DNA from: Methylopila sp. 73B
GTDB lineage: Bacteria > Pseudomonadota > Alphaproteobacteria > Rhizobiales > Methylopilaceae
Assembly: GCF_000526315.1 (NCBI RefSeq)
Contig: NZ_JAFV01000001.1
Span: forward strand, 3,536,501 to 3,600,500
DNA: 64,000 nucleotides
Direction of reading: 5' to 3'
Positions 16,441-23,792 of this stretch are shown in pieces. Position 1 is the stretch's first letter, and the number at the start of each line of letters is the position of its first letter. The notes below the pieces were generated by a model. The model was not told where the DNA came from, searched no databases, and saw nothing but the letters and a program-made list of their open reading frames with translations. Both the position numbers and the translations under genes were made by a program.

Positions 16441-17553
16441 ATGACCGTCGCCATTGTCCGTTCCACAACCGCCGGCCTTGCGGCCGCAGCGCTCCTCGGC
16501 CTCGGGCTGAGCGCTCCGGCGGCCGCGCAGGACGCAGCAGCGCCTGCGGCGCAGACGCAGGCCGCGGCGAAGCCGCGCATCGTCATCATCGGCACCGGCG
16601 GCACCATCGCCGGCGCAGGCGCGTCGAGCGTCAACACGGGCGACTACGACAGCGCCAAGGTCGCGGTCGACAAGATCATCGCGGCGGTGCCGGAGATCAA
16701 ACAGGTCGCTGACGTCAAGGGCGAGCAGATCTTCCAGATCGGCTCCGAGAGCTTCAACGACGAACGCCTGCTGAAGCTCGCCAAGCGCGTGTCGGAACTC
16801 GCAAAGCAGCCGGACGTCGATGCGGTGATGATCACCCACGGCACGGACACGATCGAGGAGACCGCCTACTTCCTCAACCTGACGCTGAAGACCGAGAAGC
16901 CGGTGGTGGTGATCGGCGCGATGCGCCCGGGCACGGCGCTGTCGGCCGACGGGCCGCTGAACCTCTACAACGCGGCGGTGGTGGCCGCGAGCCCGGAGGC
17001 GAAGGGCAAAGGGGTGCTGGTCGTGATGAACGACGAGATCCATTCGGCGCGCGACGTGACCAAGTCGAACGCGCTTAAGGTTGAGACCTTCGAGTCGCTC
17101 TACGGCCCCCTCGGCGTGGTGGTGGAGAGCAAGCCCTACTTCTACCGCCTGCCCGCCCGGCCGCACACGACGGCGACCGAGTTCGACATCGACGGGATCG
17201 ACAGCCTGCCGAAGGTCGACGTGTTCTACGCCCACGTCAGCATGGACCCGAAGGCGCTCGGCGCGCTTGCGGGCCTCGGCGGCAAGGCGCTGATTTACGC
17301 GGGCACCGGCAACGGCAGCGTGGCGGATTACATGGAGGCGCCGCTGACCGAGGTGCGGAAGTCCGCGCTGGTGGTGCGCGCGACGCGCACGGGCTCCGGG
17401 ATGGTGGTTCGAAACGGCGAGGAGAGGGACGACGAGCAGGATTGGGTCACGGCCGCGGACCAGTCGCCCCAGAAAGCGCGTCTTCTCACGTCGCTGGCGC
17501 TGACGAAGACCAGCGACCCGAAGGTGCTGCAGGAGATGTTCTGGAAATACTGA
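16441..17553 (+). CDS. Type II (periplasmic) asparaginase/glutaminase
   Basis: A 370-residue enzyme that hydrolyses asparagine, and usually glutamine, to the acid plus ammonia. After a signal peptide (cleavage near AAAQDAA) come the first catalytic threonine motif IVIIGTGGTIAGAG, the second active-site block VMITHGTDTIEETAYFL, and GSGMVVRNGE. Periplasmic location and length fit AnsB-type enzymes. ATG 16441 is preferred because AGGGGAG lies 8 nt upstream. A GTG two codons earlier (16435) is too close to that site. Monocistronic, with a hairpin after the stop. Confidence 0.92.
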   Translation: MTVAIVRSTTAGLAAAALLGLGLSAPAAAQDAAAPAAQTQAAAKPRIVIIGTGGTIAGAGASSVNTGDYDSAKVAVDKIIAAVPEIKQVADVKGEQIFQIGSESFNDERLLKLAKRVSELAKQPDVDAVMITHGTDTIEETAYFLNLTLKTEKPVVVIGAMRPGTALSADGPLNLYNAAVVAASPEAKGKGVLVVMNDEIHSARDVTKSNALKVETFESLYGPLGVVVESKPYFYRLPARPHTTATEFDIDGIDSLPKVDVFYAHVSMDPKALGALAGLGGKALIYAGTGNGSVADYMEAPLTEVRKSALVVRATRTGSGMVVRNGEERDDEQDWVTAADQSPQKARLLTSLALTKTSDPKVLQEMFWKY

Positions 17554-17580
17554 GCGTCAGCCCCGCGCCGCTTCATCTGG

Positions 17581-17602
17581 CGCGGGAGGGCCGCCTCCCG
17601 CG
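17581..17602 (+). terminator. Hairpin after the asparaginase gene
   Basis: CGCGGGAGG (17581-17589) and CCTCCCGCG (17594-17602) are a perfect 9-bp inverted repeat with loop GCCG, 27 bp after the stop. There is no uridine tract. Further on, 17603-17747 holds no gene I can support. Confidence 0.45.
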
Positions 17603-17747
17603 GCACGACATTCACGATAAGGATCGATGCGCCGCACAGGCTGCCCGCCGTGCGGCGCAGGCGTGAAGGGCTCGTCGCTATTCGAAGATGCGCGGATGAG
17701 GAGCTTAGGCAGCCATCGCGATGCAACGCGGGAGGGCGCGAAAGCCC

Positions 17748-17882
17748 TCAGCGCCGGTGGTCGCGCCGCGCCTTCACACGCACGGGGACCGGCTGCGGGC
17801 GGGACGCGGCGAGAGCCGCCCACCCAAAGCCGCCGCTGACAGCGGCGAGAGCGACATACGCAAATAGTTCGATACTCGTCAC
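17748..17882 (-). CDS. 44-residue single-span membrane peptide
   Basis: A small open frame starting at GTG 17882. Its N-terminal half is one hydrophobic helix (SIELFAYVALAAVSGGFGWA), followed by a short, strongly basic tail ending in KARRDHRR. A good Shine-Dalgarno (TTGAGGAGC, AGGAG about 9 nt before the GTG) makes translation credible. A candidate general-stress promoter lies about 60 bp further upstream. It is encoded 171 bp downstream of the nepR-like gene on the same strand. I recognise no family. Topology would place the basic tail in the cytoplasm. Confidence 0.55.
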   Translation of the reverse strand: MTSIELFAYVALAAVSGGFGWAALAASRPQPVPVRVKARRDHRR

Positions 17883-17942
17883 GGCGATCGCTCCTCAAGG
17901 GCGGTTCAGCGTGGATCGTCCTGTCTGTGCACCAATGTAGGA

Positions 17943-17970
17943 CCACGCCCTTAAAATTCCAAACGGTTCC
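17943..17970 (-). promoter_or_regulatory. Candidate EcfG-type stress promoter
   Basis: Read on the minus strand, GGAAC (17966-17970) is followed after 18 nt by CGTGG (17943-17947), about 60 bp before the 44-residue peptide gene. Alphaproteobacterial general-stress promoters have GGAAC and CGTT-like elements at this spacing. The -10 part here matches only CGT, so this is tentative. Confidence 0.3.
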
Positions 17971-18014
17971 GGGAGAGATCGTGGACGAGGCATGAACCTC
18001 GAGGGCCAAACGCC

Positions 18015-18047
18015 CGCGGCCGCCGGAGGCAAGCTCCAGCGGCCGCG
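18015..18047 (-). terminator. Strong hairpin after the nepR-like gene
   Basis: Arms 18015-18028 and 18034-18047 pair over 14 bp with one wobble on the RNA and a 5-nt loop, directly after the nepR-like stop at 18054. The downstream sequence on the minus strand (GGGCGTTTGG) is only weakly U-rich. Confidence 0.55.
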
Positions 18048-18053
18048 ACGTGT

Positions 18054-18251
18054 TCACCGATCGGAGCGTTCAGACGCGTCGCCCGGGCGAGCGCCCGCGC
18101 GCTCGCTACGACCAAGCTCTTCGAGCAGACGCTCAATGCGTCCATCGAGCGGCGTACGGACAAGAGTCCTGTAGCTCGCCTTTAATTCTTGGCCGATCGC
18201 ATCTTGAACGTCCCGATTCAAGGCTAGGCTCGAAGGATCGGTAGCGTTCAT
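18054..18251 (-). CDS. nepR: NepR-like anti-sigma factor of the general stress response
   Basis: A 65-residue protein whose core, IGQELKASYRTLV then RIERLLEEL, follows the NepR pattern IGxxLRxxYxxxVxxPxPDRxxxLLxxL. NepR holds the alphaproteobacterial stress sigma factor EcfG inactive until phosphorylated PhyR removes it. The usual PxPDR is changed to TPLDGR. I chose ATG 18251, which has GGAG 7-10 nt upstream. A TTG at 18278 in frame lacks such a site. No ecfG or phyR gene is adjacent, so this is an orphan and may be a second, divergent NepR. It is followed by a 14-bp hairpin. Confidence 0.68.
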   Translation of the reverse strand: MNATDPSSLALNRDVQDAIGQELKASYRTLVRTPLDGRIERLLEELGRSERAGARPGDASERSDR

Positions 18252-18350
18252 CTCCGGCTCCGTAGATTTGTGTTTCAAGGAGCTATTGGAAAGACAACGC
18301 GCCTTCCATGAGATCGTTTCGCTGTGCGGTCGATTTCGCTCGCCCTCGGG

Positions 18351-19631
18351 TCAAGCCCCCTTGGTGATCGCCACGACTCCGAAGGCCGCGACGTTGAGGG
18401 CGATGGCGTAGGTGGTCAGCAGCTTGAACGGCTTCAGCCGCTCGGCGACCTTCGCCGGATCGCCGGTGAAGGCGCCTGCGAGGAGGAGGACGTAGAGCGC
18501 CGGCAGCCAGTCGAGCGCGTAGCGCTGCACGTTGTGCTGGGAGAAGCCGTTGGAGTGGTAGAACAGGGTGATCCCGCACACCATCGCCGCCACGAGCAGC
18601 CCCACCAGCAGCTTGGCGTCGGCGCGGGCGTAGAGCAGGTAGAGCACGAAGGGGCTCGCGGCCAGCAGCGAGGTCCCCATCTGGTCCATCTTCACGATGT
18701 CGGTCATGTACTTGCCGCCGAACTCCATGTGGAAGCCCTGCAGGAACATGTGCGCGACGTTGAAGACGAGGTAGTCCTTGGAAAACAAGCCAATGTCGAG
18801 GATGCGCCAGGTGATGAAGTTGCGGTCGGCCTCGTTCGGGTAGAAGGCGATGTACTGGTAGCCGGTCTCGAGCGGCGCGCCGAAGCGGACCCAATTGTAG
18901 AGGCAGTAGATCCCGATCGCCGCGAGCACGGGAAGGCCGAGGCGAAGCGCGTCGGCGATGGTGGCGCGGTCGAAGGCGATCAGCTTCGCGCCCTTCGGCC
19001 GGGACAGCGCGAACAGGAACGGCGCCAGGAACAGCGCCATCTGGCGCGACAGGAAGGCGAGGCCGATCAGCGCCCCCGCGAGCGCGATCCGGCGGTCGAG
19101 CGCGGCGAGGATCGACAGGCTGACCAGCGTCAGCGCGACCGCCTGGGCGAAGAACCACACCGCGTCGCCGCGCAGCGCGACGTAGATCGCGGGAGTGCCG
19201 AACACGAAGGCGAGGGTGGCCCAGGCCCGCGCCTCGGTGGTCAGCCCCAGCCGGCCGGCGATCGACCACCAGCTCCAGCCGGTGACGGCGCAGAGCAGCG
19301 TCGAGATCACCACGAAGCCGGAGGCGTTCGGGCCGAACACGGCGACGAGCGGCGCCGCGACGAGCGCAGGGACCGGCGGGAAGATGACGTAGATGCGGTC
19401 CATGAAGACGGCGCAGTCGCTGTCGAAGCAGGACGGGCTGAAGAACCGGCCGTGGAGATAGGCGTGGGCCAGCAGCGCGTAGGAGTTCGATCCGCCGGTC
19501 TCGCGCAGCGCGCGGTAGGCCAGGGCGAAGACCAGCGCGAAGGCGAGCGCGCCCGCGACCGCGGTCACGACCGTCCAGCGATCGAACCGACGGCGTTCGG
19601 CCGCGATCTGCGCGGCGTCGGTTGCGGTCAT
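18351..19631 (-). CDS. Polytopic membrane protein, GT-C glycosyltransferase-like
   Basis: A 426-residue protein with about ten to twelve hydrophobic segments. The first periplasmic loop carries the acidic sequence FFSPSCFDSDCAVFMDRIYV, a position where GT-C glycosyltransferases place catalytic acids. Helical repeats (GALIGLAFLSRQMALFLAPF) resemble the GT87/mannosyltransferase group. I assign no substrate. It is alone on the minus strand, separated by 216 bp from the RTX gene, which reads away from it. The N-terminus before the first helix is short and basic, with no signal peptide. Confidence 0.55.
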   Translation of the reverse strand: MTATDAAQIAAERRRFDRWTVVTAVAGALAFALVFALAYRALRETGGSNSYALLAHAYLHGRFFSPSCFDSDCAVFMDRIYVIFPPVPALVAAPLVAVFGPNASGFVVISTLLCAVTGWSWWSIAGRLGLTTEARAWATLAFVFGTPAIYVALRGDAVWFFAQAVALTLVSLSILAALDRRIALAGALIGLAFLSRQMALFLAPFLFALSRPKGAKLIAFDRATIADALRLGLPVLAAIGIYCLYNWVRFGAPLETGYQYIAFYPNEADRNFITWRILDIGLFSKDYLVFNVAHMFLQGFHMEFGGKYMTDIVKMDQMGTSLLAASPFVLYLLYARADAKLLVGLLVAAMVCGITLFYHSNGFSQHNVQRYALDWLPALYVLLLAGAFTGDPAKVAERLKPFKLLTTYAIALNVAAFGVVAITKGA

Positions 19632-19847
19632 GGCGTCAGCGCTCCCTCAGTCTCGGACGGTCGCAGGGTGCCATGGACTGTTGTGCGAAAGGTCAATGGA
19701 CACGCTTAACGAGTTCGACCTTCGCGGCCGCAATCTCGCCATGGTTTGGGCGAGAAGGCGGGGCACGGTTGCGGTGGGGCGATACCTTTCCGTTTGGAGC
19801 GATCGCGGCGCCTCGAACGCAGCCGCGACGATGGGAGTGACGACGCA

Positions 19848-20960
19848 ATGGCCATCGCAACAGTGACGAACGATGCGATCGACGATCTGCGCTTCGTGCA
19901 GATGTTCGATCCGAACGCGGCCTTCGATTTCGGAACCTCGACCGAAGTGTCGCTCGTCAGCGACGACGGATACCAGCTGGTGCTTCAGGGGACCGGCTTC
20001 GAGTTCAACCGCTTCGACGAGCCGACCGACGGCACGATCACCGACATCTTCCTCTACGACCCATCGGGCGATCTCGTCGGCCGGTTCGATCAGGTGTCCT
20101 ATTCGCTCGAAGAGTATTACGACCGCGTGGCGGTCGACGGGCGCCCCTCCGGCTTCGTCGCGGACCTGCTGTCGGGCGCGGACTCCGCGACCGGCGGGTC
20201 CAGCGACGACTACCTCGAGGGCTACGGCGGGAACGACACGATCGCAGGTCTCGGCGGCGACGACATCCTCGACGGCGGAACCGGCAACGACCGCCTCGAC
20301 GGCGGCTCGGGGAACGACCAGCTCTACGGCTATGACGGAACCGACGTTCTCGTCGGCGGGACCGGGGACGACGAGCTCTATGGCGAGCGCGGCAATGACC
20401 GGCTCGTCGGGCAGGACGGCGCGGACGAGCTCTATGGCGGCGACGGCGCCGACACCCTCGACGGCGGGGCCGGGAACGACCGGCTGGAAGGCGGAAACGA
20501 CGCCGATCGGTTGGTGGGCGGCGTTGGAAACGACACGGTCGGCGGCGGCTCCGGCAACGACGTGCTGTTCGGCCAGGACGGCGTGGACCGCCTGTACGGC
20601 GACAGCGGCGCGGACTTCCTGGTCGGCGGCGTCGGCGCGGACCGGCTCACGGGCGGCTCGGGCGACGACACCTTCCGCTACGACTCGATCGCCGACCGCG
20701 GCGACGTGATCTTCGATTTCACCCGCGGCGAGGATCAGCTCGAGTTCAAGGCGTCGGGCTTCAGCGGGCTGACGGCGGACTTCGGACTCGTGGTCAACGC
20801 CGATCCCGACGCCGCCGGATCGGTCGGGAGCTTCCTGTTCGACACCGATTCCCACAAGCTCTACTACGACCGGGACGGCGGCGGATCGGCCGGCTCGCTC
20901 TACATCGCGACGCTGGACGGGGTCAGCACGCTGTCCCGCAGCGACTTCGACATCGTCTGA
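19848..20960 (+). CDS. RTX calcium-binding repeat protein
   Basis: A 370-residue secreted-type protein. Residues about 1-105 are a unique, non-repeat region of unknown function. About 17 consecutive nonapeptides of the GGxGxDxLx type follow (roughly residues 120-275), which wind into a calcium-loaded beta-roll. The C-terminal cap (DDTFRYDSIADRGDVIFDF) is typical of type I secretion substrates. There is no N-terminal signal peptide, as expected for that route. No ABC exporter gene is nearby. I start at ATG 19848 (MAIATVTND), because the upstream frame has no protein-like character. An intrinsic terminator follows the stop. Confidence 0.85.
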   Translation: MAIATVTNDAIDDLRFVQMFDPNAAFDFGTSTEVSLVSDDGYQLVLQGTGFEFNRFDEPTDGTITDIFLYDPSGDLVGRFDQVSYSLEEYYDRVAVDGRPSGFVADLLSGADSATGGSSDDYLEGYGGNDTIAGLGGDDILDGGTGNDRLDGGSGNDQLYGYDGTDVLVGGTGDDELYGERGNDRLVGQDGADELYGGDGADTLDGGAGNDRLEGGNDADRLVGGVGNDTVGGGSGNDVLFGQDGVDRLYGDSGADFLVGGVGADRLTGGSGDDTFRYDSIADRGDVIFDFTRGEDQLEFKASGFSGLTADFGLVVNADPDAAGSVGSFLFDTDSHKLYYDRDGGGSAGSLYIATLDGVSTLSRSDFDIV

Positions 20961-20987
20961 GGTGCGCGGGACCCCGACCGTCGATCG

Positions 20988-21014
20988 ACGAGGCGCCGCG
21001 GCGCCTCGTTTCTC
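20988..21014 (+). terminator. Intrinsic terminator between the RTX and transglycosylase genes
   Basis: ACGAGGCGC (20988-20996) and GCGCCTCGT (21001-21009) form a perfect 9-bp stem with loop CGCG, running into TTTCTC. It ends directly at the first possible start of the next gene. Confidence 0.7.
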
Positions 21015-21026
21015 ATGAGGACGTCC

Positions 21027-21707
21027 GTGCCGCGCGTGCCGATGGGTCTGGTTCCGATCGCTCTGGGCGCGGCGCTCGCCGCCGGCTCGCCGGCCATGGC
21101 CGAGGCCCCGCCTCGCGGAAGCGCCGCGATCGAGGCCCCCGCGCCGGCGGAGCAGACGCTCCGAGGGCTGATCCGCGAGGCCGCGGCTGCGAACGGCGTG
21201 CCGTCGGAGCTGGCGGAGGCGGTGGCCGAGGTCGAAAGCGGGTTCAATCCGAAGGCCGTCGGCGGCGTCGGCGAAATCGGGCTGATGCAGGTGCTGCCCT
21301 CGACCGCGCGGATGCTCGGCTTTCGCGCGGCGTTGCCGGAGCTGTTTGATCCAGAAACCAACGTCCGCTACGGCGTGCGTTATCTTGGAGAGGCCTGGCG
21401 GAAAACCGGCAACGACATTTGCGGGACCGTCATGAAGTACCGCGCCGGCCATGGCGAAACGCGGTTCTCGCACCTGTCCGTGGCGTACTGCATACGGGTG
21501 CGCGCGATCCTCGCGGCCCGCGGCTTCGCCGTCACGGGCGTGGTGCCTGTCGCGACCTTCGGCGCGACGGCGGGCGCGTCCTCGGCCGGCGTGCGGCGGC
21601 TCGCCAACGGACGGGTCCGGATGCGCTTCAACTGGCGCACGGTCGACAGCCGGCGGAAGGCGCTCGACCGCGCCGGGAGCGCGAGCCTGGGACTGATTGC
21701 GCGATGA
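21027..21707 (+). CDS. Lytic transglycosylase, SLT domain
   Basis: A 226-residue cell-wall enzyme that cleaves peptidoglycan glycan strands. After a signal peptide (VPIALGAALAAGSPAMAEA), the SLT domain holds the catalytic glutamate in EAVAEVESGFNPKAVG, followed by GEIGLMQVLPSTARMLG and NVRYGVRYLGEAW. I prefer the GTG at 21027, with GAGGA just upstream, to the ATG at 21015. That ATG abuts a terminator stem and has no ribosome site, and starting there adds only four residues. The C-terminal 60 residues are basic and of unknown role. Confidence 0.87.
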   Translation: MPRVPMGLVPIALGAALAAGSPAMAEAPPRGSAAIEAPAPAEQTLRGLIREAAAANGVPSELAEAVAEVESGFNPKAVGGVGEIGLMQVLPSTARMLGFRAALPELFDPETNVRYGVRYLGEAWRKTGNDICGTVMKYRAGHGETRFSHLSVAYCIRVRAILAARGFAVTGVVPVATFGATAGASSAGVRRLANGRVRMRFNWRTVDSRRKALDRAGSASLGLIAR

Positions 21708-21723
21708 ACGCACCCCTCAGCCG

Positions 21724-21755
21724 AAAAAAGGCCCAGACGGCCTCCGGCGGTCTGG
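21724..21755 (-). terminator. Minus-strand intrinsic terminator, no cognate gene seen
   Basis: Read leftward, CCAGAC (21755-21750), an inner GCC/GGC and GTCTGG (21738-21733) form a stem, followed by GCC and six U (21729-21724). This is a good Rho-independent shape, but it would stop antisense transcription coming from inside the downstream kinase region. On the plus strand the stem is preceded, not followed, by the A/T tract. Confidence 0.45.
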
Positions 21756-21792
21756 ACGTCACGCGCTGTGCAAGGCATGTGACGTCGGGGCA

Positions 21793-23367
21793 ATGAACGC
21801 GACGTCGACGGCGAGCCGGTCCGATGCGCGTGAAATGACGCGGGGACCGCGTCCCAAGGCGAACATGGCGACTGCGCATTCGGGCGCTCTGACCGGCCGC
21901 AAGGAGGTCCTCCTCCTGCTCCTTGGCTTCGCGGCTCTCGTCGCCGTGGGCGGGTCCTCGATCTGGCTCGCCCAACGAAACGCAGCTTTCACCGATCAGA
22001 TCGCGCAGACGCTCGAGTTCCGCTCCGAGGTCCGCCGCATGCTGGTGCTCGCCCAGAACGCGGAGACCGGCCAGCGCGGCTATCTGCTGACGGACGACGT
22101 CGCCTACCTCGCGCCCTACGAGGCGGCGCTCGCGGATCGCGCCAAGCGGACCGAACGGCTTCTGGCGCTCGCCGGCCCGGCCAAGGGCGTGCAACGCGAG
22201 CGTGCGGACGCCTTGCTGAAGGCCATTACGGCGAAGCTCGATGAGCTCGCGGAAACGGTGGCGCTTCAGCGGCAGGGGCGGCGGGATGAGGCGCTGGCGC
22301 TCGTGAAGACCGACCGCGGCCGCGAGGCGATGATCGCCGTGCGCCGGATCGCGGATGAGATGGTCGCGCACGAGGACGCGCAGTTCGCCGAGCGCTCCGC
22401 CGCGTCCGAACTGAGCGCCCGGTGGCAGCTCGCGGTGGTGCTGCTCGGCCTTCTGCTCGCGGCGGGCCTCGCCTACGGCGCCCAGCTGCTGGTGCGCCGG
22501 CAGGCCAAGGAGATCACGGCCGCGCAGGCCGAGCTCAAGGCGGCCAACGAAGGGCTCGAGGCGGCGGTCGTCGAACGCACGTCCGAGCTCGTCAGCGCCA
22601 ACCAGGAAATCCAGCGCTTCGCCTACATCGTGAGCCACGACCTGCGCGCGCCGCTTGTGAACGTGATGGGCTTCACCAGCGAGCTGGACGCGGCCCGCAA
22701 GCAGCTCAAGGAGCAGTTCGACGCGATCGCGGAGGGCGCGCCCGAACTGCTGAGGCCGGACGCCAGGCTCGCGGTGGAGGAGGACCTGCCGGAGGCGATC
22801 GGCTTCATCCGCACCTCGACGTCCAAGATGGACCGGCTGATCAACGCCATCCTCAAGCTGTCGCGCGAGGGACGCCGCGTGGTCACGCCGGAGACGATCT
22901 CCATCGCCGACATGGTGACGGCCATCGCCTCGACGATGCACCAGCAGACCGCCGCGGCGAACGCCGAGATCGTGGCCGCCGCCGGCCTGCCGGTTCTCGT
23001 GTCGGATCGGCTTGCCGTCGAGCAGATCATGCAGAACCTGATCGAAAACGCGGTAAAGTACCTCGATCGTTCGCGCCCGGGCCGCATCGTGGTCTCGGGC
23101 CGGCGCCGGGGGGCGTTTGTGGACTTTTCGATCGAGGACAACGGGCGCGGCATCGACGCCAAGGACCATGAGCGCGTGTTCGAGCTGTTCCGCCGCGCGG
23201 GGGCCCAGGACCAGCCGGGCGAAGGGCTCGGCCTCGCCTTCGTGCGCGCCACGGTGCGCCGCCTCGGCGGCTCGATCCGTCTGGACTCCGAGCCGGGCCG
23301 CGGCTCGACCTTCCATCTGACCTTCCCGGCCGTCTATCGGCCCCAGTCTGAAAGCCAGGCAGCATGA
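21793..23367 (+). CDS. CHASE3-domain sensor histidine kinase
   Basis: A 524-residue membrane sensor kinase. An N-terminal membrane helix (VLLLLLGFAALVAVGGSSIW) is followed by a periplasmic CHASE3-like helical domain (QNAETGQRGYLLTDDVAYLAP block). A second helix near residue 220, a coiled coil, the phospho-acceptor H-box (AYIVSHDLRAPLVNVMGF) and an ATPase domain with N (NLIENAVKYLD), G1 (DNGRGID) and G2 (GEGLGLAFVR) boxes follow. ATG 21793 is chosen. The frame is open further upstream, but that stretch covers a terminator-like stem. Its last codons overlap the response-regulator start, so the two proteins probably form a pair. Confidence 0.9.
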   Translation: MNATSTASRSDAREMTRGPRPKANMATAHSGALTGRKEVLLLLLGFAALVAVGGSSIWLAQRNAAFTDQIAQTLEFRSEVRRMLVLAQNAETGQRGYLLTDDVAYLAPYEAALADRAKRTERLLALAGPAKGVQRERADALLKAITAKLDELAETVALQRQGRRDEALALVKTDRGREAMIAVRRIADEMVAHEDAQFAERSAASELSARWQLAVVLLGLLLAAGLAYGAQLLVRRQAKEITAAQAELKAANEGLEAAVVERTSELVSANQEIQRFAYIVSHDLRAPLVNVMGFTSELDAARKQLKEQFDAIAEGAPELLRPDARLAVEEDLPEAIGFIRTSTSKMDRLINAILKLSREGRRVVTPETISIADMVTAIASTMHQQTAAANAEIVAAAGLPVLVSDRLAVEQIMQNLIENAVKYLDRSRPGRIVVSGRRRGAFVDFSIEDNGRGIDAKDHERVFELFRRAGAQDQPGEGLGLAFVRATVRRLGGSIRLDSEPGRGSTFHLTFPAVYRPQSESQAA

Positions 23368-23792
23368 ACACGCAGCGCCCCGTGACCATCGTGATGATCG
23401 AGGATGACGGGGGTCACGCCCGGCTGATCGAGAAGAACGTCCGCCGCGCGGGCGTGAACAACGAGATTCGCCACTTCGCCGACGGCACCTCGGCGCTCGC
23501 CTTCCTGCAGTCGCAGGAGGCCGCCGCCAACGGGCCGATGCTGATCCTGCTCGATCTCAACCTCCCGGACATGACCGGGATCGACATCCTGACCGTGCTG
23601 AAGGCCCACGACCGGCTGAAGCGCGCGCCGGTGATCGTGCTCACCACGACGGACGACAAGGTCGAGATCCAGCGCTGCTACGACCTCGGCTGCAACGTCT
23701 ACATCACCAAGCCGGTCGACTACGAGACCTTCGCCACGGCGATCCGCCAGCTCGGCCTGTTCCTCTCCGTGATGCAGGTTCCCGACGCATGA
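23364..23792 (+). CDS. Single-domain response regulator (receiver)
   Basis: A 142-residue stand-alone receiver. The acidic pocket is IEDDGG, the phospho-acceptor aspartate lies in ILLDLNLPDMTG, and the switch Thr/Lys are in IVLTTTDD and YITKPVD. It has no output domain, as in Rcp1 or CheY-like shuttles. It overlaps both neighbours by four bases, so it is translated with the CHASE3 kinase upstream and the hybrid kinase downstream. A relay between the two kinases is a reasonable inference. Confidence 0.92.
   Translation: MNTQRPVTIVMIEDDGGHARLIEKNVRRAGVNNEIRHFADGTSALAFLQSQEAAANGPMLILLDLNLPDMTGIDILTVLKAHDRLKRAPVIVLTTTDDKVEIQRCYDLGCNVYITKPVDYETFATAIRQLGLFLSVMQVPDA

Noticed and set aside
17557-18057. 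A 166-codon minus-strand frame over the asparaginase-nepR gap
   Set aside because: No family, no ribosome site, low-complexity content, and it overlaps the better-supported 44-residue peptide in another frame.
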